From positions 310,001 to 374,000 of the forward strand of contig NZ_RAHW01000002.1 in assembly GCF_004117875.1 (NCBI RefSeq): 64,000 nt of DNA, in the 5' to 3' direction. Shown here piece by piece: positions 8,895 through 15,978 of this stretch (within the stretch, counting starts at the first letter, position 1; each line of letters starts with the position of its first letter). The notes below the pieces were generated by a model, which saw only the letters and a program-made list of their open reading frames with translations, was not told the DNA's origin and did no database searches. This stretch comes from Geomonas oryzae (GTDB taxonomy: Bacteria > Desulfobacterota > Desulfuromonadia > Geobacterales > Geobacteraceae). The translations under genes were made by a program, and so were the position numbers.

Positions 8895-9006
8895 ATCGTT
8901 CCTACGGTCCTCCGTGGGAACGCACGCTGGGAACGCTCCAGCGTCCCCTATACAGACGCCGGAGCGTCCGAGGCTTTGCGTTCCCACGCTGGAGCGTAGG
9001 AACGAT
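8895..9006. repeat. Dispersed ~112-bp inverted repeat, family B, copy 1
   Basis: The ends ATCGTTCCTACG and CGTAGGAACGAT are exact inverted repeats, and the interior contains further complementary blocks (TGGGAACGC with GCGTTCCCA, CGCTCCAGCG with CGGAGCG). The whole can fold into a long imperfect cruciform. A second copy of very similar sequence lies at 17802-17913. Together with the family A repeat and a terminator it occupies the gene-free region 8758-9239. No transposase is nearby. Confidence 0.88.
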
Positions 9007-9038
9007 GCAATGATTTTCCGCAGCACCACGTCTACATT

Positions 9039-9150
9039 CCCTCTCCCTCCGGGAGAGGGTCAGGGTGAGGGCGTCGGCAGTTGCAACTACTCACTTCGCG
9101 GCAACGCCCTCACCCGCCCTACGGGCACCCTCTCCCGCAGGGAGAGGGGG
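9039..9150. repeat. Dispersed palindromic repeat, family A, copy 1
   Basis: CCCTCTCCCTCCGGGAGAGGG opens the element and CCCTCTCCCGCAGGGAGAGGG closes it, with GGTGAGGGCG and CGCCCTCACC facing each other inside. Its right half matches copy 2 at 14134-14256 almost base for base over about 45 bases. Related copies are at 30540-30650 and 43878-43973. Confidence 0.85.
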
Positions 9151-9177
9151 ACTAGCGGATGAGCATCGCTAAACGAG

Positions 9178-9212
9178 AAAAAAAATGGGCCGCGCATGTC
9201 GCAGCGCGGCCC
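9178..9212 (-). terminator. Rho-independent terminator after the transglutaminase gene
   Basis: Read on the minus strand, GGGCCGCGC and GCGCGGCCC make a perfect nine-pair stem, followed by ATTTTTTTT. It lies 27 bases past the stop of the gene at 9240. Confidence 0.88.
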
Positions 9213-9239
9213 TAAAAAAGACTGAGGTAGTTTTCTTCT

Positions 9240-10250
9240 TTATTTTTCTTTGTAGCTGATGCGGTAGCTAAACCCTTTCGGATCGTACCAGTTGAGCATA
9301 TCGCCGCCGACCTCGGCATAGGGATAGCCGAAAGTGTTGAGCGGAGCGCCTGCCTGTGGCGGATTCAGCACGACATCCCGTCCCGAAGCGATCTTGAAGC
9401 GGTAGGGATCGATGCCCCCCAAGAAGTATTCGCGGTACGCGCGTGTCTTGGCGTCGGCAAGCTCGAGCTTCTCGACGAGCATCGCCTTTCTCACGTCGGC
9501 AGGATCCACCGGGACCCAGCCGGTGCCGGGGAGGAAGAACTCGACCCAGCAGTGCTGCCAGGTGGTGATGTCCTCCTCCGCCTTCTTGCCGAGGCGCAGA
9601 CCGAAGACCTCGCGCGCCGGCACCCCGGCGGCACGGGCAAGGGCGATGTAGACCGAGGAAATGTCGGTGCACTTGCCGCCCGGCTTCTTCAGGAGTTCGC
9701 AGACATCCCCTTTGCCGCAGCCGACCGTCGCCGGGTCGCGGTACATGTTCTCGCAGGTCCAGTCATAGATCGCCCTCGCCTTCTCCAGAACGGTCTTTTT
9801 ACCTTTGACGATGGACTCGGCAAGTTTCTTCACCTCGCCGTCCACCGGCCCCATCGAGGTCGGGGCAAGGTACTCGGCGTAGTCCGCAGGGTTCCATGCC
9901 GGTTCCTTGCCCGACAGGTTCTTCATCTGGATTTCCTCGCGCTCCACCTTGAAGGTGTAGGTGAGCTTGCGGCTCTTGGCGTCCTTGTCCCACTTGGCGA
10001 AGAGCATCGGCGTGCCGTTCACCTTGTCGGTGTAGACCGCCGAAGCTGCGAAGTCGCCGGCAACCTTCACGTCGGTGACGTTCTGGTACCGGTCGGATAC
10101 CGCATAGGGTATCCACAGTTTCGTCTCCTTGCCCGCTTCCTGACGGGAAAGATCGACTTCGACGCTCACGATACCACTGCGGCTCTGGGCCCAGGCGGCG
10201 GGCGCGAGGCTAAGGGAGAGGGCCAGCAGCGAGAGCAACAACCTTTTCAT
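9240..10250 (-). CDS. Exported transglutaminase-like (papain-fold) protein
   Basis: This 336-residue protein has a signal peptide (cleavage after AAWAQ near residue 22), so it acts in the periplasm or is secreted. The N-terminal ~140 residues are beta-rich. Residues ~150-265 form a transglutaminase-like core with the expected triad: Cys in PGGKCTDIS, His in WQHCWVEF and Asp in VPVDPADV. Bacterial members are usually cysteine peptidases or amidases rather than cross-linkers, and the substrate is unknown. ATG at 10250 follows AAGGAG. The tandem rhodanese gene lies 46 bases upstream on the same strand and may be co-transcribed; a strong terminator ends the unit. Confidence 0.88.
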   Translation of the reverse strand: MKRLLLSLLALSLSLAPAAWAQSRSGIVSVEVDLSRQEAGKETKLWIPYAVSDRYQNVTDVKVAGDFAASAVYTDKVNGTPMLFAKWDKDAKSRKLTYTFKVEREEIQMKNLSGKEPAWNPADYAEYLAPTSMGPVDGEVKKLAESIVKGKKTVLEKARAIYDWTCENMYRDPATVGCGKGDVCELLKKPGGKCTDISSVYIALARAAGVPAREVFGLRLGKKAEEDITTWQHCWVEFFLPGTGWVPVDPADVRKAMLVEKLELADAKTRAYREYFLGGIDPYRFKIASGRDVVLNPPQAGAPLNTFGYPYAEVGGDMLNWYDPKGFSYRISYKEK

Positions 10251-10296
10251 ACAAACTCCTTGTTTAACTCGATATTCAACGGCACCAGCAGGTGCC

Positions 10297-11064
10297 TTAC
10301 AGTTGCGACTTGACTACGGGCAGCCCGGCCTCTTTCCATTCGGAAAGGATGGCCTGGTAAATGGAGGGATAAGCGAGCTTCATCAGCTTGCGGTAGGCGG
10401 AGTAGCTGCGCCCGCCGCTGTTGCAGTACACGATGATTCCCTTCTCCTTCTGGAGCACACCGGACTTGGAGGCGAAATTTTCGGCCGGGATGTTTATCGC
10501 CCCTTCGATGTGCCCCTCGGCGAACTCGAACTCGTCACGTACGTCCACGAGGACGTAGGCGTCCTTCTTCTCCTTCAGGATCGCGGTCAACTGCGCCGGC
10601 GTGAGCTTGGTCGTCTCGATCTTCTTCGCGTAATCGGGACCCGCGACGATGGGGTACCCCTTCTCCTCCCAGACCGGGAAACCGTCCGGGTAAATGACCA
10701 GGTTGGTGTAGCCCGCGGCTTTCGCCTTGGCGGCGACCTTCTTGCTCTTGCCGCATTTAACCCCGTTGCAGTAAAGGACCACGAGGGCTCCCTTGTCTTT
10801 GGGAAGAAGCGCGAGTCCCTTCTCGAAATCCTTCTCGGTGACGTTCACCGCAGTGACCAGGTGGGCGACTTGGTATTCGTCGTTTGTGCGCGCGTCGACC
10901 AGGGTGAAGCTCCGCTTTTCATCCAGCATATCCCTCAGGGCCTCGCTGGAAACGGTCTTGAAGTCGGCATCCGCGGCAGGAAGCGGCAGTGCGGTCGCCA
11001 AGAGAAGAAAAAGGGTCAGCAGCGAGACTGTGGACCTGCCCAGTAAACGGATGACGCTGTTCAT
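10297..11064 (-). CDS. Exported tandem-rhodanese protein
   Basis: Start set at ATG 11064 (255 residues) after GGAGG; this exposes a signal peptide of ~30 residues ending PLPAADA. Two rhodanese domains follow: residues ~35-130 with the loop LYCNGVKCGKS and ~150-250 with the loop VYCNSGGRSYS. Both keep the catalytic cysteine that carries persulfide sulfur. The first loop has a second cysteine, which could form a disulfide in the periplasm. Rhodaneses move sulfane sulfur, but the donor and acceptor are not evident here. It lies just upstream of the transglutaminase gene on the same strand. Confidence 0.9.
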   Translation of the reverse strand: MNSVIRLLGRSTVSLLTLFLLLATALPLPAADADFKTVSSEALRDMLDEKRSFTLVDARTNDEYQVAHLVTAVNVTEKDFEKGLALLPKDKGALVVLYCNGVKCGKSKKVAAKAKAAGYTNLVIYPDGFPVWEEKGYPIVAGPDYAKKIETTKLTPAQLTAILKEKKDAYVLVDVRDEFEFAEGHIEGAINIPAENFASKSGVLQKEKGIIVYCNSGGRSYSAYRKLMKLAYPSIYQAILSEWKEAGLPVVKSQL

Positions 11065-11155
11065 AGTTGCCTCCAATTGATATGCATGACATTGAAAAAT
11101 CAACGTGACATCTCTGGTTTTCGAACACAACTGAGCGACAGTACCGTCTCACCGG

Positions 11156-12319
11156 TCACCCTCCGAGCCTGGCGCTTATCAGCTCCAGAAAGGCCTCTAT
11201 CCTCACCCTGAGCTGCTCGGTGTCGGACTCCGAGTAGTCGGTTTCGATCTGCAGGAACGGAGTCCCGGGTCCTTGCTGCAGATGGTGCTTCACGCTAAGC
11301 GACTCCACATTGTAGGTATGGCACCCCTGCCAGGTGAGGTCGATGACGCCGTCGACCTGGAACTCGTCGACCAGCCGCTCCAAAAGGGAGAGCCTGCCGT
11401 GGTTTGGGGACATGCACGAGCAGGGTATGCGCAGGTACTTCTCCGCGATGCTACGGAGCAGATCCGCGCCGGGGACGACGGGATCGACCTTCTTGTAGGC
11501 CCCGCAGCTCTCGAAGCAGACCACGGAACCACCCAGTTCCTCGACCAGGCGCACCACCTTGTCCGACCCGACGCCGACGGGTACCCCGGTGAGGAGGATG
11601 CGCGGGGTGGTGCTGTCGAAGGGGGAAACGCCTCGCTCGGCCAGTTCGGTGAGCTCGGCGGTAAGCCGGTTTACAAGTTCGATCGCCTCGTGCTTGTCCA
11701 CCGTGAAGCCCCGGTTGTGTAGCACGGTCAAAAGATCGATCCCGGTGATCGGCGCGGGCTTACGTTTCATTACGTCCTGGAGCGCCTTGAGGGACCGGCG
11801 CTCCTCGTTGAGCAGCATCACGGCGGATGCCAGACGCTCCGGAGTGATCTGCACCGAGAACTCCTCTTCGAGTCGGCGTATCAGGCGTTTGAGTTCAAGG
11901 ATCCAGTACTCGAGGGCCGCCTCGTCCTGCACCTGCGGCAGCTGCATAAGGTGCAAAGGCTTCATCCGGCCTAGCAGCTCGTACATCTTCTTCTTGCCGT
12001 CACAGGTCGTTTCCGCAAGCAGCAGGTCGGAAAAATGAAAGAACGGGCAGGTATCGGTGAGAGCGAATCCGTAGCTCGACTTGATGAGAGGGCAGAGCGA
12101 GCGCGGCAGCACCTTCTCGGCGGCCGGTATCGGCGTGGGGCTGGTGCCGCACAGGGAAACCGGGATGGCACCGGCGGCGACGATGAGCTCGACCGGCGAG
12201 AAAAGGCAGTAAGTGCCGACGACCTTCTTGCCTCGCTCTTTGGCCATCTTAAGCGATATCGCGTTTCTCTCCCGCAGGCCGCTGATCTCTTGCAGGGTGG
12301 GTGTGCAAACCTCGCTCAT
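11156..12319 (-). CDS. 2-hydroxyacyl-CoA dehydratase D-type / double-cubane-cluster protein
   Basis: This 387-residue protein belongs to the HgdB/FldB/BcrC superfamily (2-hydroxyacyl-CoA dehydratase D component). Conserved cysteines occur in TYCLFSP, RSLCPLIKSSYG, TDTCPFFHF, TTCDGKKK, FESCGAYK, PCSCMSP and QGCHTYN, enough to hold an Fe-S cluster of the double-cubane type. It has only one dehydratase-like subunit and one partner ATPase, the arrangement described for double-cubane-cluster proteins (YjiM/YjiL-like) rather than for true two-subunit dehydratases. Such pairs use ATP to reach very low potentials and reduce small molecules; the physiological substrate is unknown. Its ATG overlaps the activase stop by four bases, so the two are translationally coupled. 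Confidence 0.9.
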   Translation of the reverse strand: MSEVCTPTLQEISGLRERNAISLKMAKERGKKVVGTYCLFSPVELIVAAGAIPVSLCGTSPTPIPAAEKVLPRSLCPLIKSSYGFALTDTCPFFHFSDLLLAETTCDGKKKMYELLGRMKPLHLMQLPQVQDEAALEYWILELKRLIRRLEEEFSVQITPERLASAVMLLNEERRSLKALQDVMKRKPAPITGIDLLTVLHNRGFTVDKHEAIELVNRLTAELTELAERGVSPFDSTTPRILLTGVPVGVGSDKVVRLVEELGGSVVCFESCGAYKKVDPVVPGADLLRSIAEKYLRIPCSCMSPNHGRLSLLERLVDEFQVDGVIDLTWQGCHTYNVESLSVKHHLQQGPGTPFLQIETDYSESDTEQLRVRIEAFLELISARLGG

Positions 12320-13077
12320 GCTTCAAACCCGACTAGGGCGGCGCCCAGGGCACCCACCAACTGAGGGGCTGCAGGGACTAGGACCTCGGCGCCGAGGCCG
12401 GAGCCGATGGCACGGCAGATGGCCGGGTTCAGCGCGACGCCGCCGCTGAAGGTGATCCCCCCGGAAACGGAGACCTTGCCGGCGAGTCCCTGCATCCTGG
12501 AAGCGATGGACTGGAAGACCCCGGCGGCGATGCGCCCCTTGTCGACCCCCTTCGCGAGCAGACCGATGATCTCGGATTCGGCGAAAACGGCGCACATGCT
12601 CGAGATACGCACCGGTTCGGCACCCGCCGAGATGCTTCCCAGCTCTTCGAGCGATACCCCAAGCACGCCGGCCATGACCTGAAGAAAGCGTCCGGTCCCG
12701 GCGGCACATTTGTCATTCATGGCAAATTCAACGACTTTTCCCTCGGCGTCGACGCTGATCACCTTGCTGTCCTGTCCGCCGATATCCAGCACGGTACGGG
12801 TTTCCGGGTGGAGGAAATGGGCGCCGCGGGCGTGGCAGGTGATCTCGGTGACCTTCTTGTCGAACAAGGGCAGCGACACCCGTCCGTAGCCGGTCCCTAC
12901 CACCCTTCCGACCGCCCCCTCGGCTATACCGGCGGCGTCCAGAGCCTGGCGAAAGGCGGCAACCCCGGCGCCGGCCGGATCCCAGCCGGTAGGAACTACC
13001 GCGGTGGCGCGAATCGCTCCGTCAAAGAGAACGGCCTTGGTGCCCGTCGACCCTATATCGATTCCTGCTGCGATCAT
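12316..13077 (-). CDS. Acyl-CoA dehydratase activase (BcrA/HgdC-type ATPase)
   Basis: This 253-residue ASKHA-fold ATPase has the phosphate-binding loop GIDIGSTGTKAVLF at the N-terminus and a second nucleotide motif LDIGGQDSKVI. Cysteines in NDKCAAGTGRF and SSMCAVFAESE are those that bridge a [4Fe-4S] cluster across the homodimer in HgdC-type activases. Its role is ATP-driven injection of a low-potential electron into the partner encoded immediately downstream. The start at 13077 is preceded by GAGG. A LysR-type gene is divergently transcribed from the other side of a 140-base promoter region. Confidence 0.93.
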   Translation of the reverse strand: MIAAGIDIGSTGTKAVLFDGAIRATAVVPTGWDPAGAGVAAFRQALDAAGIAEGAVGRVVGTGYGRVSLPLFDKKVTEITCHARGAHFLHPETRTVLDIGGQDSKVISVDAEGKVVEFAMNDKCAAGTGRFLQVMAGVLGVSLEELGSISAGAEPVRISSMCAVFAESEIIGLLAKGVDKGRIAAGVFQSIASRMQGLAGKVSVSGGITFSGGVALNPAICRAIGSGLGAEVLVPAAPQLVGALGAALVGFEA

Positions 13078-13132
13078 GGTGCCTCGTTTTTATGGATCTC
13101 TCAGGCGGCCGAAGGAGAATAAGGGCCTGACA

Positions 13133-13161
13133 TCAATAACCAATTGACCATCGAGAGTCAA
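13133..13161 (-). promoter_or_regulatory. Promoter of the activase/double-cubane operon
   Basis: On the minus strand TTGACT (13161-13156) and TATTGA (13138-13133) are separated by 17 bases, 56 bases before the activase ATG. It directly adjoins the LysR-type dyad at 13163-13179. Confidence 0.5.
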
Positions 13162-13172
13162 ATTGATAAATT
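13144..13172 (+). promoter_or_regulatory. Possible promoter of the LysR gene
   Basis: TTGACC (13144-13149) and TAAATT (13167-13172) are 17 bases apart, about 50 bases before the LysR start. It overlaps both the divergent promoter and the dyad, a layout typical of LysR autoregulation. The -10 box is imperfect. Confidence 0.35.
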
Positions 13173-13179
13173 CGATCAA
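13163..13179. promoter_or_regulatory. LysR-type operator dyad
   Basis: TTGAT-N7-ATCAA is a perfect inverted repeat and contains the T-N11-A spacing favoured by LysR proteins (T13163, A13175). It sits between the divergent LysR gene and the double-cubane operon, just upstream of the latter's -35 box, where an activator would bind. Confidence 0.6.
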
Positions 13180-13220
13180 ATAAATACTAGGTATCGCATC
13201 TACCAATAAGGAGGTGTGTG

Positions 13221-14129
13221 GTGAACCTGAAACAGCTCGAAGTGTTCATAAAGGTGGCGGAAAGCGGAAGTTTCTCGAAGGGGGCGGAGGCTACCTTCAT
13301 CACCCAATCCACCGTCAGCCAGCACATATCCGCGCTGGAAGGTGAGTTCGGCATGAAGCTTCTGGACCGTACCGGCAAGGGGGCACTCCCGACCGAGGGG
13401 GGGAAGATCCTGCTCGAGCGCGCACGCAAGCTCATGGATTATGCGAAGGAGATCCCCGTCGCCATGGCGCGTTTCAAGGGCGTCGAGGAGGCCGAGCTGA
13501 ACATCGCCGGTAGCAGCATCCCGGGCGAGTACATGATACCGGCGGCACTGCCGCTTCTAATCAGCCGTTTTCCCGGGGTCACCATAGTGCTGCGTCAGGG
13601 GGACAGCCGCGACGTGCTGGGAAAGCTCATCTCGGAAGAGGTTGAGCTGGGCGTGGTAGGCGGGCGTTTCGAGGAGGAGAGCCTCGAGTTCATGCCGCTT
13701 GCCGACGACGAACTCGTGCTCATCGCCCCCGCCGGGCATCGCTGGAGCGGCAAGAAGGGTATCAGCAAGGAGGATTTGTTGGGAGAGCAGGTCGTGCTGC
13801 GTGAAACAGGTTCGGGCACCGGGAAGGCTGCCGCTCAGGCGTTGCGCGAGGCGGGGATAGATCCGGCACGGCTCAAGGTGGCGGCGCATCTTGGAAGCAA
13901 CGAGGCGGTGAAGCGAGCGGTCATGGCGGGGATCGGGGTTTCCTTCGTCTCCGCGGTGTCGGTACAGCACGAACTGGAGCAGAAGTCGCTTGTGCAGGTT
14001 CCCATCGACGGCGTCAGCATGAAGAGACAGTTTTTCCTGGCGAGCCGCAAAGGAAGGGAACTTTCGCCGGCGGCGCTGGCCTTCAGGACCATCATGACGG
14101 AGATGTACAAGGGGGATTCAGCTTCCTGA
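13221..14129 (+). CDS. LysR-family transcriptional regulator
   Basis: I take GTG 13221 as the start (302 residues, MNLKQLEVF), six bases after a strong AAGGAGG; another GTG one codon earlier is too close to it. Residues 1-60 are the winged helix-turn-helix (SFSKGAEATFITQSTVSQHISALEGEFG). Residues ~90-295 are the substrate-binding-like domain that senses an effector. The sequence resembles the CysB/selenium-metabolism type of LysR proteins common in anaerobes, but the effector is unknown. It is divergent from the activase/double-cubane operon, which is its most likely target. Confidence 0.93.
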   Translation: MNLKQLEVFIKVAESGSFSKGAEATFITQSTVSQHISALEGEFGMKLLDRTGKGALPTEGGKILLERARKLMDYAKEIPVAMARFKGVEEAELNIAGSSIPGEYMIPAALPLLISRFPGVTIVLRQGDSRDVLGKLISEEVELGVVGGRFEEESLEFMPLADDELVLIAPAGHRWSGKKGISKEDLLGEQVVLRETGSGTGKAAAQALREAGIDPARLKVAAHLGSNEAVKRAVMAGIGVSFVSAVSVQHELEQKSLVQVPIDGVSMKRQFFLASRKGRELSPAALAFRTIMTEMYKGDSAS

Positions 14130-14133
14130 TTAG

Positions 14134-14256
14134 CCCCCCCCCCCTCCCCCTGGGAGAGGGCCAGGGTGAGGGGGGGGGGCGATAGCTGCCGTCCTGTCAC
14201 TTCGCGGCAACGCCCTCACCCGCCCTTCGGGCACCCTCTCCCAAAGGGAGAGGGGA
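14134..14256. repeat. Dispersed palindromic repeat, family A, copy 2
   Basis: Opens with CCCCCTCCCCCTGGGAGAGGG and closes with CCCTCTCCCAAAGGGAGAGGG. The stretch from CACTTCGCGGCAACGCCCTC onward is nearly identical to copy 1 near 9092. It includes a run of ten G and starts five bases after the LysR stop codon, between two convergent genes, where its hairpins might serve as a terminator. Confidence 0.85.
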
Positions 14257-14266
14257 CTTACGACTC

Positions 14267-14605
14267 TCAATCGTCAATGCGCCTCCCCCTACTCTTCTTA
14301 CGATCAGAAACCGCCTTCTTGTCGGATAACCGTTTCTCTTTGGCGCCTCTGGGCACCTTAGTCTTGATTCTCTTCTTCGCCTTCTGCTCGCGCCTGCGCA
14401 GCATCTCGGCCAGGCGCTCGAGCGCCTTTTCCCGATTTTGAAGCTGCGAGCGGCTCTCGCTTGCCTGCGCCACGATCCCTGTCGGGAGATGGCGTATGCG
14501 CACCGCGGAATCCGTCGTGTTGCGGTGCTGCCCGCCGGGCCCCGAGGCGCGGTAAAACTCTACTTTTATATCGGCTTCCCTAATCTCAATCATTTGATGG
14601 TTCAT
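14267..14605 (-). CDS. Release-factor-like GGQ protein (ribosome rescue type)
   Basis: A 112-residue protein with one release-factor domain-3 core: [16 protein letters not shown] carries the universal GGQ that triggers peptidyl-tRNA hydrolysis on the ribosome. It lacks the stop-codon recognition domains of RF1/RF2. The C-terminal ~45 residues are strongly basic ([16 protein letters not shown]...), as in ArfB/YaeJ-type rescue factors whose tail threads into the empty mRNA channel. It could also be the related RF-like group of uncertain role. ATG 14605 lies next to AGGAAGG; a second ATG at 14593 is possible. Confidence 0.82.
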   Translation of the reverse strand: MNHQMIEIREADIKVEFYRASGPGGQHRNTTDSAVRIRHLPTGIVAQASESRSQLQNREKALERLAEMLRRREQKAKKRIKTKVPRGAKEKRLSDKKAVSDRKKSRGRRIDD

Positions 14606-14746
14606 CCTTCCTGCTTACTGTGACTGTTATACATACGACGTAGCTGCAACTGGCATAACTTCAGCAACTAGCGCTAAAAATTTCATACTTACCGATTTAC
14701 CGGATCACACACTTACACATCCCGCCCTTTGTAACTTCCGCCCGTA

Positions 14747-14775
14747 TTGAACTGCCGTGCGATATCTGTTACAGT
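14747..14775 (+). promoter_or_regulatory. Sigma-70 promoter for the tautomerase gene
   Basis: TTGAAC (14747-14752) and TACAGT (14770-14775) are separated by exactly 17 bases, and initiation would fall near 14783, 35 bases before the ATG. The preceding ~140 bases are AT-richer than the genes but show nothing else recognisable. Confidence 0.5.
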
Positions 14776-14817
14776 GCCGCACTTCTGGAAAAATCCGCCT
14801 CAAGGAGGAGCACCGGC

Positions 14818-15009
14818 ATGCCCGTCATCACCATCGACCTTGGAACCATGGCGAACAAAGAGAAAAAATGCGAACTGGTTCAGGCTTTGACCGAAGCCGC
14901 CAGCACTGTAACACAGATCCCCGCTGAAAAGTTCATCGTCTTCATCAACGAAATGGAGCGCGACAACATCGGCGTCGGCGGCAAGCTCCTCTCCGACATC
15001 ATCAAATAA
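14818..15009 (+). CDS. 4-oxalocrotonate tautomerase-family protein (DmpI-like)
   Basis: A 63-residue protein, the usual length of the family. After removal of the initiator Met, Pro-1 (MPVITIDLG) becomes the catalytic base that moves protons in enol/keto isomerisations. A central helix and the NIGVGGKLL tail fit the DmpI branch. A strong AAGGAGG site lies nine bases before the start. The next gene, 36 bases downstream, encodes a flavin reductase-like protein, so both are likely co-transcribed. The physiological substrate is unknown, because no aromatic meta-cleavage pathway is visible here. Confidence 0.88.
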   Translation: MPVITIDLGTMANKEKKCELVQALTEAASTVTQIPAEKFIVFINEMERDNIGVGGKLLSDIIK

Positions 15010-15045
15010 ACGGAGCCATCCGCAATAACAATTCAAGGAGGACCT

Positions 15046-15618
15046 ATGAAAAAGAGCCTGGGTAAGGCGACGCACGCCATGCCGACGCCGGTCTGGCTGG
15101 TCGGCACCTACGACAGTGAAGGAAAAGCAAACCTGGCCACGGTCGCCTGGGGGGGCGTCTGCAGCTCCGACCCGGCCGCGGTCACCGTCTCCTTGCGAAA
15201 GGCACGGCACAGCTACGACGCCATCATGGAGCGTCAGGCGTTCACGGTTAATATCCCCTCCCGCGACTTCGTGGTCGCCGCCGACTACGCAGGCATCGCC
15301 TCGGGCAAAAACGCCGACAAGTTCGCCGCCGCAGGCCTCACGCCGGTGAAAAGTGATCTCGTCGACGCACCGTACGTCGCCGAGTTCCCGCTCGTAATCG
15401 AGTGCAAGCTGCTGCAGACGGTGGAAATCGGGGTGCACACCCAGTTCATCGGCGAGATCGTCGACGTCAAGGCCGACGCATCGGTGCTCGACGAAGCAGG
15501 CCTCCCGGACCCGACCAAGGTGCAGCCCATCGTCTACAGCCCGACCAACCGCGGCTACTACGCCCTGGGCGAAAAAGTGGGCCAGGGTTTCGACATCGGC
15601 AAACAGTTGATGAAGTAA
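15046..15618 (+). CDS. Flavin reductase-like FMN-binding split-barrel protein
   Basis: This 190-residue protein matches the flavin reductase-like / flavoredoxin family of split-barrel FMN proteins: PTPVWLVGTYDSEGKANLATVAWGGVCSSDP near the start is the flavin-phosphate region, and the middle HSYDAIMERQAFTVNIPS is characteristic. In anaerobes such proteins shuttle electrons between NAD(P)H or ferredoxin and acceptors. Nothing here identifies the partner. AAGGAGG precedes the ATG. It lies downstream of the tautomerase gene in the same probable operon. Confidence 0.9.
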   Translation: MKKSLGKATHAMPTPVWLVGTYDSEGKANLATVAWGGVCSSDPAAVTVSLRKARHSYDAIMERQAFTVNIPSRDFVVAADYAGIASGKNADKFAAAGLTPVKSDLVDAPYVAEFPLVIECKLLQTVEIGVHTQFIGEIVDVKADASVLDEAGLPDPTKVQPIVYSPTNRGYYALGEKVGQGFDIGKQLMK

Positions 15619-15682
15619 CTGGAGCCTCGTCGCTCATACGGTATACTCCTTCCCGTTATCTCATCTGGGGTGAGGGAGTGCC

Positions 15683-15910
15683 ATGGACGACGAGACCTTC
15701 AAAAAGGAAGTGCTGGACCGGCTGCAACAGATCATCGAGATGCTCGCCTCGATCCTGCCGGAGGCGTGTATCGAGGAGCCGGAAGAGACGACAGCGACAA
15801 CGGATAGAGGGGTACGTAACAGAGCCGACGAAGCTTATTCCATGCTTGAGGAAATGCAGGATAACTACCAGTACGCCGTTGAGAAATGGCAGAGGGAGCA
15901 CGGTGCCTGA
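15683..15910 (+). CDS. Small hypothetical acidic protein
   Basis: 75 residues, strongly acidic, predicted as two helices (FKKEVLDRLQQIIEMLASILPE and NRADEAYSMLEEMQDNYQYAVEKWQ) joined by a Thr/Glu-rich linker. No motif or family is recognised. A GAGGGAG site precedes the ATG and a hairpin terminator follows the stop by about 20 bases, which supports it being a real gene at the end of the tautomerase/flavoprotein unit. Confidence 0.6.
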   Translation: MDDETFKKEVLDRLQQIIEMLASILPEACIEEPEETTATTDRGVRNRADEAYSMLEEMQDNYQYAVEKWQREHGA

Positions 15911-15931
15911 CACCTCTTTTCTCCGCACCTT

Positions 15932-15966
15932 AAAAGGCTGGTTGACCGATGGTCGACCAGCCTTTG
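15932..15966. terminator. Bidirectional Rho-independent terminator
   Basis: AAAAGGCTGGTTGACC and GGTCGACCAGCCTTT pair almost perfectly around a GAT loop. The A-run on one side and T-run on the other let it serve both the plus-strand gene ending at 15910 and the minus-strand gene ending at 15979. Confidence 0.85.
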
Positions 15967-15978
15967 CTGTTTCAGCGT

